Assembly: GCA_040191315.1 (NCBI GenBank)
Contig: JAWJLM010000046.1
Location: 1-37,530, forward strand
Length of the DNA stretch: 37,530 bases
Direction of reading: 5' to 3'
From: Bacillaceae bacterium S4-13-56
Lineage (GTDB): Bacteria; Bacillota; Bacilli; Bacillales; JAWJLM01
The notes under the pieces are model-generated. The model saw nothing but the letters and a program-made list of their open reading frames with translations. It was not told the DNA's origin and searched no databases. Below are positions 9,045-16,104 of the stretch, in pieces; the first letter of the stretch is position 1; the number at the start of each line of letters is the position of its first letter. Both the position numbers and the translations under genes were made by a program.

Positions 9045-9100
9045 TGATAATGATTTTCATTTACAACTAGGATTATATCGAGAATGATTATCAGTGTCAA
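9045..9100 (-). promoter_or_regulatory. double Fur-box promoter of the lipoprotein gene
   Basis: On the minus strand, -35 TTGACA (9095-9100), a 17-base spacer and a perfect -10 TATAAT (9072-9077). One Fur box (about 9079-9099, core GAGAATGATTATC) fills the spacer. A second (9045-9063, GATAATGATTTTC) lies in the leader just downstream of the expected start of transcription. The arrangement predicts tight iron repression. Confidence 0.9.
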
Positions 9101-9124
9101 TGCGAGATTGAATGTGTTCATAAT

Positions 9125-9240
9125 TGTGTCACATTTTGCAAAATGGCAATCTTAGAAAGACCTTCTTTTTTGTGATGAATGATAGAACAGAAGGCCTTCC
9201 AACAGAATGGTACTCCCATTCGACTTGCGCCGTTACTTTC
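9125..9240 (-). other. intergenic stem-loop region of unknown role
   Basis: On the minus strand AAGGCCTTCT pairs with AGAAGGTCTT (one G-U pair) across a 22-base loop. The stretch also reads as a short open frame beginning MGVPFCWKAFC. It looks like an intergenic repeat or a gene remnant. I cannot tell which. Confidence 0.3.
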
Positions 9241-9264
9241 ACAAGGCATACATCCCTTTAAGAA

Positions 9265-9298
9265 AAGAAGAGCGTCCTATTTATTAGGACGCTCTCTA
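9265..9298 (-). terminator. terminator of the dipeptidase gene
   Basis: A perfect 10-bp stem, GAGCGTCCTA (9270-9279) with TAGGACGCTC (9285-9294), followed on the minus strand by TTCTTTTCTT. Confidence 0.9.
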
Positions 9299-9303
9299 GA
9301 TTA

Positions 9304-10671
9304 CTATTTTTTTACTTCTTCCCAAAAATAAACTAATGTTTCCATTCCTTTATCAAAATGCTCTAAGGAAAAGCTTTCATTTGGAGAATGTAAACGATCT
9401 TCTGGAGATCCAAATCCTAAAAGCACCACTGGTTTTTTATAGATTGCATCAATCCACTCCACAACTGGTATAGATCCTCCCATTCTTACCAAAACAGTTT
9501 CCTTCCCAAAGGCTTTTGACAAGCTTTTGGCAGCTTTTTGAATAAGAGGATGGTTAGGGTCAACCTTATAAGCCTTGGCAGATAGAGGTTCGCGCTTTAC
9601 GGATAAGCGAACACCGGCAGGAACGTGATTTTCTAAGTGTTTGACCAATAACTCTTGTACTTTATCTGGGTCCTGTCCAGGAACTAAACGACATGTGAGT
9701 TTTGCGGTAGCTGTTGAAGGAATAATCGTTTTTGTCCCTTCCCCTTGATACCCTCCGAAAATCCCATTAATTTCAAGAGTAGGTCTTGCCATGGTATGTT
9801 CCTTCGCGGTATAACCTTTCTCTGAAACAGTTTCTGGAACGTCCGTTGATTTTTGAAAATCCTCTGTTGGAACCTCCTTAATCAAGGCTCTTTCTTCGTC
9901 AGATAATGCTTCTACCCCATCATAGAATCCCTCTACTTGAACGACTTCATCTAAGTCCTTTAAGGTAGTCAGCAAATGAGCCATAGCCATAGCTGGATTA
10001 CGGATGGCACCTCCATACATACCTGAATGTAGGTCAGCAGAAGGACCATGAACAGTAAATTCAAGCCCTGTAAATCCTTTCAATCCATATAGTATAGTTG
10101 GTTGACCACTTTCTACCATCCCTGAGTCAGAAATCACAACAAAATCCGCTGCGAATTGATCCTTCTTTTCATGTAGAATTTTGTAAAGATTTTCACTGCC
10201 AATTTCCTCTTCTCCTTCAATACACACCTTAATATTAATTGGGAGCTTTCTTTCCGTCTTAAAATAGGCTTCAAACACTGCCAATTGCATAAAAACTTGT
10301 CCCTTATCATCACTAGATCCTCTAGCATAAAGTCGACCATCTCTTACCTCTGGTTGAAAAGGGTCACTCTTCCATAATTCTAAGGGATCAGCAGGTTGAA
10401 CATCGTAGTGGCCATATAACAAAGCAGTTGGCTTACCCTCTCCAGCACCCATCCATTCTCCATATACTAAAGGATGCTTGTCCGTTTCTTGGATTTCAAC
10501 TTTTTCAAATCCAATTTCCTTTAAGTAATCTGCTGCAAATTGCGCTGCTTTTTTTACATCTTCTTTATGTACCGAATCTGTGCTCACACTTGGAATAGAA
10601 AGCCACTCATTTAATTTTTGAAGCAGACTTTCGCGGTTGTCTTTTAAATATTTCAATGCTTTTTCTGACAT
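9304..10671 (-). CDS. M20-family metallo-dipeptidase
   Basis: A 455-residue cytoplasmic zinc peptidase of the M20 family (ArgE/DapE/carnosinase-like). The metal-site motifs appear in order: LLYGHYDVQPAD (His, Asp), ARGSSDDKG (bridging Asp), the catalytic EGEEEIGSEN, and a late GSPEDRLHSPNE with the last His. The lid/dimerisation domain (about 190-350) interrupts the catalytic domain as usual. It should hydrolyse dipeptides or related amides. The ATG at 10671 is chosen because AGGTGG lies 7 bases upstream; the longer GTG start lacks a site. It stands alone with its own terminator. Confidence 0.9.
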   Translation of the reverse strand: MSEKALKYLKDNRESLLQKLNEWLSIPSVSTDSVHKEDVKKAAQFAADYLKEIGFEKVEIQETDKHPLVYGEWMGAGEGKPTALLYGHYDVQPADPLELWKSDPFQPEVRDGRLYARGSSDDKGQVFMQLAVFEAYFKTERKLPINIKVCIEGEEEIGSENLYKILHEKKDQFAADFVVISDSGMVESGQPTILYGLKGFTGLEFTVHGPSADLHSGMYGGAIRNPAMAMAHLLTTLKDLDEVVQVEGFYDGVEALSDEERALIKEVPTEDFQKSTDVPETVSEKGYTAKEHTMARPTLEINGIFGGYQGEGTKTIIPSTATAKLTCRLVPGQDPDKVQELLVKHLENHVPAGVRLSVKREPLSAKAYKVDPNHPLIQKAAKSLSKAFGKETVLVRMGGSIPVVEWIDAIYKKPVVLLGFGSPEDRLHSPNESFSLEHFDKGMETLVYFWEEVKK

Positions 10672-10761
10672 TATCCTGCCACCTCTTCTTTTCACTTGAT
10701 TAGCTGTATTTTAGCATAATGATTATGAACTGAGAAATTTTACTATTTTATCATCATGAAA

Positions 10762-10788
10762 AAAAGAGCGCCCTATTTAGCGACTCTT
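10762..10788 (-). terminator. terminator overlapping the stop of the 173-residue gene
   Basis: AAGAG-CGC (10764-10771) pairs with GCG-A-CTCTT (10780-10788), with one bulged base. On the minus strand it is followed by seven T. It overlaps the stop codon at 10787. Confidence 0.75.
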
Positions 10789-11308
10789 ATTGATCCAAAA
10801 TATCAAGTTCTTCCAATGTGGTTATCATAAAGGACACTACTTCCGGGATGTCCTGCATTTGGTTTTCATTAATTTTACGGTCAAAATCAATTTCAATCAT
10901 ATTAAGCGCACTTTTGCTTAATTGATGAAATTGATAGGATAATGTTTGCTTAGGAGGGTGTTCAAGTTCCCATATATCTGAAAGTAAGCTTTCTATCCCA
11001 GAGCAATCTATATCCATGTCATGTACTTGTTTATAAAATCTGACGAGAAGAAGACATCCAGGTTGTCCTTTAGTTGATTCCATAATTTCATCTGCTAAGT
11101 CTTGAATTGTTGATTTTAAATAGATCTCTGCTTTTATATCAGGTCGCTCAGGTAGGACGAACTCAAGGGAGAACTCTCTAGACATTGTTGCCATATCTAA
11201 CATGTCCTTCCGACCCGTAATCTTGATTTCCTCGGTGAGATTATCTAAATCATACAGATAATTCTCAAATCCTACTTTTAAATTGTCAAAAATAGTTGGA
11301 TCGAACAT
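10787..11308 (-). CDS. hypothetical protein, conserved-looking, cytoplasmic
   Basis: A 173-residue acidic soluble protein (starts MFDPTIFDNLK, ends ELDILDQ) with predicted mixed alpha/beta structure and no membrane segment, signal peptide or catalytic motif I can name. The ATG at 11308 has TAGGAGGAAATTCC before it; the longer frame to 11374 would run into the structured leader element and is rejected. One Cys pair (residues about 105 and 122) is visible. The structured element at 11320-11450 lies directly upstream on the same strand, so the gene may carry it as a 5' leader. Function unknown. Confidence 0.7.
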   Translation of the reverse strand: MFDPTIFDNLKVGFENYLYDLDNLTEEIKITGRKDMLDMATMSREFSLEFVLPERPDIKAEIYLKSTIQDLADEIMESTKGQPGCLLLVRFYKQVHDMDIDCSGIESLLSDIWELEHPPKQTLSYQFHQLSKSALNMIEIDFDRKINENQMQDIPEVVSFMITTLEELDILDQ

Positions 11309-11319
11309 GGAATTTCCTC

Positions 11320-11450
11320 CTAAATAAAGTGAAACTTCAATCAGTGGCCGTCCCCCACTGATTGTTTTAGGCACCCCCCAATCGGAACATTTACAGGCGG
11401 TTTATCCCCTCCTACTCTTTTCGTTTCACTTAAGACTTGAGGTGGGGGTA
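11320..11450 (-). repeat. structured intergenic element, copy 1
   Basis: About 130 bp, matching 12403-12545. On the minus strand it reads CCCCCACCTCAAGTCTTAAG, then a GGGATAAACC core, a CCGATTGG block and the hairpin CAATCAGTGG/CCACTGATTG. In this copy the ends also pair (AAGTGAAAC with GTTTCACTT). It ends a few bases before the RBS of the 10787-11308 gene. It is either a leader RNA or a small mobile repeat. Confidence 0.6.
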
Positions 11451-11655
11451 TTGTTCATGCGGGATAAAAAATAACATTATACTCGATGAAGATTCCATCC
11501 TTTTTTCTCTATACTCACCCAAAGGATATAAATGAACACTTGTTGGATGCAAGGCATTTACAAATTATCATATAAAAGGATTATAGTTTGATAAAGGAGG
11601 GATAGCAAGGATTAACAATTTCTAATTAAACAAGTTCCGATCCATCATAAAGAAA

Positions 11656-12050
11656 TAAGAAAAGCGCAAGCGTCCTCGACCATCGACGTAAGGCGGTGGA
11701 CCTCACCTTAGATTAAGGATCGTCGGCTAAAACCATCACATCGTGTGGTGACCTACATCCTCGAAAAAGCACGCTTTTTCTTCGTGCGAAGTAGTTCATT
11801 GTAGCTTTCCTGTCCTGTAGGCCCAAAGGAAACACGGTTCATGAGGGCTCGCAGGATGCGAGTCCGTTCGGTGTTGCGACAAATGTTTTCGGTGGGCCGA
11901 GTAATCGGATGTCGCGTTTTTAACCGAACCCCCTTCACCGATGTTGGACTTACCGAAGGAGAGGAGGAAACCGACTCTAGTCGATAGGCTACCCCTTCGA
12001 TTACTCGGGGCGAAGATTACTCGATGATGCTTTTTCGCTGGAGCTAGACA
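11656..12050. repeat. dispersed Bacillaceae-type intergenic repeat (~395 bp)
   Basis: The stretch runs from GAAAAGCGCAAGCG to CGCTGGAGCTAGAC. These end signatures recur in intergenic repeats of many Bacillaceae genomes, to my knowledge. The interior is richer in GC than its surroundings and full of short inverted repeats. The open frames inside it (for example 11753-11938 and 11796-12137) have no RBS or family likeness and are not genes. The stretch 11451-11655 holds nothing I can support. Confidence 0.55.
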
Positions 12051-12069
12051 AATTTTATACTTATCTTCT

Positions 12070-12104
12070 GAAAAAGAAGATACCTGAATGGGCATCTTCT
12101 TTTC
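12070..12104 (-). terminator. bidirectional terminator of the small membrane protein gene
   Basis: AAGAAGAT (12074-12081) pairs with ATCTTCTT (12094-12101). On the minus strand TTTCAG follows; on the plus strand TTCTTG follows. Confidence 0.75.
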
Positions 12105-12114
12105 TTGCACATTT

Positions 12115-12327
12115 TTAGAATATCCCAATTTGAACAAAAAGTACTATGGAGGCTCCTGCCAAGACTCCCCCACCAAAGTAGTATAAGGCGTACTTCCATT
12201 GTTTCTCTTCTTCCTCTTTTTTGTATTCTCCATATGCTAGTTTAATAGCTTGAGATATAGATAATAAACAGGCTGTTAATAGAACGATTAGCAGTAATAG
12301 TAAAAAGAATATTTTCAATGCTACCAA
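12115..12327 (-). CDS. small membrane protein, two transmembrane segments
   Basis: 70 residues. Hydrophobic segment at 5-26, a charged middle (YKKEEEEKQWK) and a second segment at 48-68. Starts with TTG, with GAGAGGTGA six bases upstream. It has its own terminator. Structured element copy 2 lies about 75 bp upstream on the same strand. No family is recognised. Confidence 0.65.
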   Translation of the reverse strand: MVALKIFFLLLLLIVLLTACLLSISQAIKLAYGEYKKEEEEKQWKYALYYFGGGVLAGASIVLFVQIGIF

Positions 12328-12402
12328 TTGCGTTCACCTCTCTAGTAGAAGTATATGCATTTTGAGCATTAAATAGACTTTCTATCATAATTTTATATAA
12401 AA

Positions 12403-12545
12403 ATCCAGATAAAGTGCAACTTCAATCAGGCCGTCTCCCCTGATTGTGCCAAGGGTATAACCTACAGGCCCTTGAACCAATCGGAAATTTACGGTGGTTT
12501 ATCCCTACCTACTCTTCTCTTTTTAATTAAGATTTGAGGTGGGGG
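12403..12545 (-). repeat. structured intergenic element, copy 2
   Basis: Diverged copy of 11320-11450 in the same orientation. The hairpin is kept by compensating changes (CAATCAGG with CCTGATTG), and the GGGATAAACC core and the CCCCCACCTCAA end are conserved. It carries an extra hairpin, CAAGGG with CCCTTG. The outer pairing seen in copy 1 is not kept. The rest of 12546-12667 shows only a weak TACCCCG/CGGGTA stem. Confidence 0.6.
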
Positions 12546-12667
12546 ATTACTACCATGAAAATAAAACATTATATTTTTCATTCTTGTTGGTGAAACTTGC
12601 TTCATGGTTAACTACCCGTTCCTGCGGGGTAAAGTAGACACAGATATGAATCGATAAGATAAAGTGA

Positions 12668-13225
12668 CTACTCTACTTTTCGAAAATCACAGGTCACTAT
12701 ATGATCATTGACCATGCCAGTTGCTTGCATAAAAGCATAACAAATGGTCGAGCCAACAAATTTAAAGCCTCTCTTTTTTAGATCCTTACTCATCTTATCA
12801 CTAATAGGAGTTGTAGCAGGCACTAACTCTATGCTCTCAAAATGATTAATGATTGGTTGATGATCAACAAAGGACCAAATGTATTGACTGAAGGAACCGA
12901 ATTCCTCCACCACATTATAATAGGCTTGGACATTAGTTATCACTGCTCGAACTTTTAATTTATTACGGACAATTCCTTTGTTTTGCAACAGTTCTTCTAT
13001 CTTTTTTTCGTCATAATGAATGATTTCCGCTGGATTAAATTGATCAAAGGCTATTCTATAGTTCTCCCTTTTCTTCAAAATGGTGTACCAGCTTAATCCA
13101 GCCTGAGCACCCTCCAAATTTAAATACTCAAACAACATTTGATCATCATAAACAGGAACTCCCCATTCATAGTCATGATACTGAATATATAACGGGTCAT
13201 CATTAACCCAGCCACATCGATTCAT
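12668..13225 (-). CDS. tag: DNA-3-methyladenine glycosylase I
   Basis: A 185-residue helix-hairpin-helix enzyme that excises 3-methyladenine from alkylated DNA as the first step of base excision repair. The zinc ligands of the Tag family are all at the family positions: Cys4, His17, His175 and Cys179. The catalytic Glu38 is in NLEGAQAGLSW. Length equals that of E. coli Tag. Starts at ATG with GAAGGGAAG upstream. It follows the frameshifted GNAT gene on the same strand by 15 bases. A second, unrelated alkyl-base glycosylase (AAG type) is at 30969-31556. Confidence 0.95.
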   Translation of the reverse strand: MNRCGWVNDDPLYIQYHDYEWGVPVYDDQMLFEYLNLEGAQAGLSWYTILKKRENYRIAFDQFNPAEIIHYDEKKIEELLQNKGIVRNKLKVRAVITNVQAYYNVVEEFGSFSQYIWSFVDHQPIINHFESIELVPATTPISDKMSKDLKKRGFKFVGSTICYAFMQATGMVNDHIVTCDFRKVE

Positions 13226-13240
13226 TTTATTCTTCCCTTC

Positions 13241-14015
13241 TTAATTTAAGGATGGGGATTGGCATCCATAGGAATATCCCAAGAATTGAAATCCATTCTT
13301 CTCAAGAATTGTACTACTCATAGGACTAGCATCTACAGTTAAATAAGGATATCCCTCCACATATGCTCTTTTCGCCCTTGCTGCAAGAAGGGAAGTGTAG
13401 TGGCCTTTTCCACGGAAATCCGGTAAGGTCGAGCCACCCCACAAACTAGTAAAAGACGTCTGATTTTCTATATACATCCAGGCAGCACTTACTAATTGAT
13501 TATTTTCATAAACTCCATATAGAAAAAGATAATCTGGAATTATTTGCTTATCCCTCCCACAAACGCTCACCCAAATCTTCGTGGGGAAAATTCCACACTC
13601 GATCCTCCAATTGAATAATCTCCTGTATTCCTTTTTTATCAGTAATCTCTTTCACATGAGAAGTATTATATTGAAGGAAAGGATGATCATTTGTTACTTC
13701 CATGATCATAAGTGCTTCTGGGTCTTCTTTATCAAACCCTTTTGCTTCCAAGATTTCTACTAAATTTTCAGGTTGGTCGAAACTATAGGCCTTCCATTCA
13801 AACCTCTGATTTATTTTTTTAAAATAATTAGTCTCTCGTTCAACAATCTTTTCTGCATTTTCCTTTGTTAAATCTGAAAAAGAAATAAACCCTTTTTCGC
13901 CATACAGAGAAACATGGCGAATCACTTCCTTTGTAGCCTGGCGGTGATAGCCTTCTGGAATGGATTGAATGCGAATTTGGTCATTAAAAATTTCCCTTAA
14001 TTTATTAGCCTCCAT
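13241..14015 (-). pseudogene. GNAT-family acetyltransferase split by a frameshift
   Basis: Two overlapping frames together make one GNAT protein of about 258 residues. The first (13548-14015, 155 residues) ends LGERLWEG; the second (13241-13570) continues DKQIIPDYLFLYGVYENN and holds the acetyl-CoA site region LPDFRGKGHYTSLLAARA and the late VDASPMSSTILEKNGFQFL. One missing base in the G-rich run at about 13552-13558 would explain the break. Either the gene is inactive, or the base is lost by sequencing error or slippage. The upstream RBS (GGAGGT-like, before 14015) is intact. Substrate unknown. Confidence 0.75.
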
Positions 14016-14151
14016 CTGTCAACCTCCAACTACATTTGATATATGTACTTAATTTTCGAAATTATCTAAAAATATCTACTCATTTTCCTTTATTTATCAT
14101 ATAATGATAGTAACTCATTTTTTTATAAATTGATATAAAGGAGAGATGTCA

Positions 14152-14262
14152 ATGACAGAAACCTTTAATTTTAGTGAGTTTTATGAAATGAAAGCGATTC
14201 CAATTAAAGAGAAAGATCTTGCCTTATTACATTCGAATCGATCTAGGTCATTTACGAGTTGA
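14152..14262 (+). pseudogene. short ORF, probable gene remnant
   Basis: 36 codons starting MTETFNFSEFYEM, with AAAGGAGAG eight bases before the ATG at 14152 and a TATAAT at 14099. The start signals look real but the frame stops early, and the following sequence in another frame (LGHLRVDESLRKN) looks like a continuation. I do not recognise the family. It may be a broken gene whose 3' part was replaced by the periodic array. Confidence 0.35.
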
Positions 14263-14373
14263 TGAATCCCTTAGAAAAAATAGAGAATTGATTATCCCCT
14301 CTTTCTTTCCTTTTTTACCCTCGTTTGTGAAAACATCTACATATGTTGATAAACCCTATTATCTATTAGTTGT

Positions 14374-14692
14374 GCGCAAACAAAGATGCTTTTGCGCGGT
14401 AACACCTTGATTTTGAGCATATTTAATTAATCTTGAGCTTAGAAGGTTAAAACCTGCGCATTAACTTCAAAAAGTTGAGCATACATATAGGGGAATGTGA
14501 GCATAAAAAAGAAAAAATAAGCAATAAAGAATTTGTATGAGCATACAGGTAATTTTTTAAGCATTACTTAAGAAAACCCGAGCATAAAACCTTTATTTTT
14601 GAGCGAACCCCCCACGAAATCAGCGCATAAGATATAAAAGACAAGCATAGAAGACTACAATTGAGCACACAAGTGAAATTTTGCGTAATACA
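14374..14692 (+). repeat. periodic short-motif array A (16 units, 20-22 bp period)
   Basis: A seven-base core, mostly GAGCATA with GCGCATA, AAGCATA and other variants, recurs with starts at 14374, 14394, 14415, 14435, 14456, 14477, 14499, 14519, 14539, 14559, 14580, 14601, 14623, 14643, 14663 and 14683. The intervening 13-15 bases are AT-rich and vary. It matches array B (31632-31803) in spacing order and partly in spacers. There is no open frame through it. Confidence 0.8.
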
Positions 14693-14709
14693 AGACTAGA
14701 CTATATTTG

Positions 14710-14868
14710 TTACCAAAACACCTCATAAAAAACTCGGCACTCGCCACAAAGGCTTGGCAAATGACTTAGTTGCACTTGCAGATAGGAAGGTTTTATACTC
14801 GAATCGATGTTACAGCTTGTGATCTTCGTGTCAGGCACTTGCTTAATACAGGCCACTATATGCAGCAT
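14710..14868 (-). pseudogene. etfB-like gene stub (electron transfer flavoprotein beta, N-terminus only)
   Basis: A minus-strand ATG at 14868, behind a good AAAGGAGGAG site, opens MLHIVACIKQVPDTKI, the N-terminal signature of EtfB proteins. After about 25 residues the similarity ends, and the frame stops at 14710. A TATAAT at about 14928 could be its promoter. It is read as the left-over 5' end of a deleted or recombined etfB gene. The two similar stretches TTTTCTAAAAATTTATACTT and TTTTCTGAAAAATTATACTT (about 14897 and 14955) lie upstream. Confidence 0.5.
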
Positions 14869-15018
14869 CTATTTTAACTCCTCCTTTCTTTGTATTTTCT
14901 AAAAATTTATACTTAACACTATTATATTATTGTTTAAGAATAAAATAAATTAGAATTTTCTGAAAAATTATACTTTTACTGTGAAAAATGCAGATGTATT
15001 CTGCATGTGTTATGAAAA

Positions 15019-15052
15019 AACCAAAAAAAGAACCGCTTTTTAACGGCTCTTT
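15019..15052 (-). terminator. terminator of the GNAT-CDGSH unit
   Basis: On the minus strand GAGCCG pairs with CGGTTC (one G-U pair; 15030-15049), followed by TTTTTTT. Confidence 0.85.
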
Positions 15053-15064
15053 TAATACAAAATG

Positions 15065-15271
15065 TTATGCTCTTGGCTGACTGTCAAATCCTATTTTCTT
15101 ATGAGTCCCATCACAAAAAGGTTTGTTCCCAGAAGCACCACAGCGGCACAGCGAAAAAGCTGGTTTTGTTTCAAAGGCATTACCTTCAGCGTCTAATAAT
15201 TCAACTTCGCCTTTGACCAAAATCGATCCATTATCCCTAACTTGAATGGTAACTTTCTTATCTTCACTCAT
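15065..15271 (-). CDS. CDGSH iron-sulfur domain protein
   Basis: A 68-residue protein. The C-terminal CRCGASGNKPFCDGTH is the CDGSH signature (C-x-C ... C-D-G-x-H) that binds a 2Fe-2S cluster with three Cys and one His. The N-terminal half is a small beta domain (KVTIQVRDNGSILVKGEV). The ATG at 15271 is chosen because GAGGAGTGG lies before it; the longer frame would use this site as coding sequence. It starts 19 bases after the GNAT gene stop, so the two are probably one transcript ending at the terminator 15 bases downstream. The cellular role of bacterial single-domain CDGSH proteins is not well defined. Confidence 0.9.
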   Translation of the reverse strand: MSEDKKVTIQVRDNGSILVKGEVELLDAEGNAFETKPAFSLCRCGASGNKPFCDGTHKKIGFDSQPRA

Positions 15272-15289
15272 CCAACCACTCCTCATATA

Positions 15290-15754
15290 TTAAATTTTTT
15301 TATGAACAAACCTGCGATAGGTTTGAAAACCTAGTTTGTCATAAAATTTCTTAGCTACTGTATTGTCGACCCAATAATCTAACTCGATCCAATCTATGCC
15401 TCGGGTGCTGGCTTCCTCATAAACAGCAGTCATTAATTGGGTTCCATAACCTTTACCTTGATTCTCTGATTGTACACTTAGCTGGTGAACATACAGTGAC
15501 TGTTGAGCCCTCTTAAAAGGGTTTTCCTCACTCACCCTAATTTCAAACCATACAAATCCTTGAGGATTACCCTCGTCGTCCTCAACAAGAAGAAAAATAT
15601 TCTCCGGATTTTTCATAGCTTGTTCAATAAAACAACAAGCTGCGGCATAATCATATGGTTTAAATACATTTGGGTATAATTCATAATGCAAATTATGTAC
15701 GGTTTTATTTAATTTTGCCACTTTAATAAAATCCATTGTTTGTATGATTGCCAT
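15290..15754 (-). CDS. GNAT-family N-acetyltransferase
   Basis: 154 residues. The acetyl-CoA binding motif is VQSENQGKGYGTQLM (Q/RxxGxG/A type), preceded by the beta strand SLYVHQLSV and followed by a typical IDWIELDYWVDNTVAKKFYDKLGF. The start is placed at the ATG at 15754 with AAAGGAAATGG upstream; the longer frame to 15790 has no site. It is probably co-transcribed with the CDGSH gene. The acceptor substrate cannot be inferred. Confidence 0.85.
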   Translation of the reverse strand: MAIIQTMDFIKVAKLNKTVHNLHYELYPNVFKPYDYAAACCFIEQAMKNPENIFLLVEDDEGNPQGFVWFEIRVSEENPFKRAQQSLYVHQLSVQSENQGKGYGTQLMTAVYEEASTRGIDWIELDYWVDNTVAKKFYDKLGFQTYRRFVHKKI

Positions 15755-15831
15755 TTTCGCACCATTTCCTTTTAGTATTGTTCTTATCATTATATTCTAT
15801 AAGATGTTGAATTCCCCCTCTTAAAGAGACT

Positions 15832-15864
15832 AAAAAAAATAACCTCAATTAAATGAGGTTATTT
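15832..15864 (-). terminator. terminator of the 49-residue protein gene
   Basis: A perfect 10-bp stem AATAACCTCA (15838-15847) with TGAGGTTATT (15854-15863); on the minus strand eight T follow. Confidence 0.9.
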
Positions 15865-15865
15865 C

Positions 15866-16015
15866 TTAATACTCAATTTCATCAAAATCCTTCGGCTCAA
15901 GACTTGGTCTAATTTCTTTAAATCTGGGTTCTTCCGCAAATTCCTTTGAGATTTCCTCGAATGCCTTTGTCTTATTGTATTTCTTTTCTTCGACTCTTTT
16001 CTTACCTTTTTCCAT
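15866..16015 (-). CDS. small, highly charged hypothetical protein
   Basis: 49 residues, starting MEKGKKRVEEKK and ending PKDFDEIEY: a lysine-rich N-terminal half and an acidic C-terminal half, soluble. The ATG at 16015 has AAAGGAGTGG nine bases upstream, and a strong terminator follows the stop at once, so it is expressed as a single gene. A competing frame (15859-16044) has no RBS. Function not recognised. Confidence 0.65.
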   Translation of the reverse strand: MEKGKKRVEEKKYNKTKAFEEISKEFAEEPRFKEIRPSLEPKDFDEIEY

Positions 16016-16104
16016 TTCGACCACTCCTTTTCTGTCCTTAGCATTCCACATGAACATAAAGATATGACTTAAGAGTGTTTTTTACGCTGAAAAATTTAAA
16101 AATA

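Noticed and set aside
10712-10727. palindrome CATAATGATTATG as a third Fur box
   Set aside because: It has only a 6-1-6 core without the extended 19-base pattern, and the gene behind it (dipeptidase) has no iron link. The two real Fur boxes are far better.
11753-12137. two overlapping ORFs of 61 and 113 residues
   Set aside because: They lie in a dispersed repeat, have no convincing RBS and no family pattern.
14219-14410. 63-residue ORF on the plus strand
   Set aside because: No RBS, low-complexity hydrophobic product, and its 3' end runs into array A. Its first part may be the shifted continuation of the 14152 stub.
14374-14692. CRISPR array
   Set aside because: The conserved part is only 7 bases and varies, spacers are 13-15 bases and partly alike between arrays, and no cas genes are near. 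The same holds for the arrays at 31.6 and 37.2 kb.
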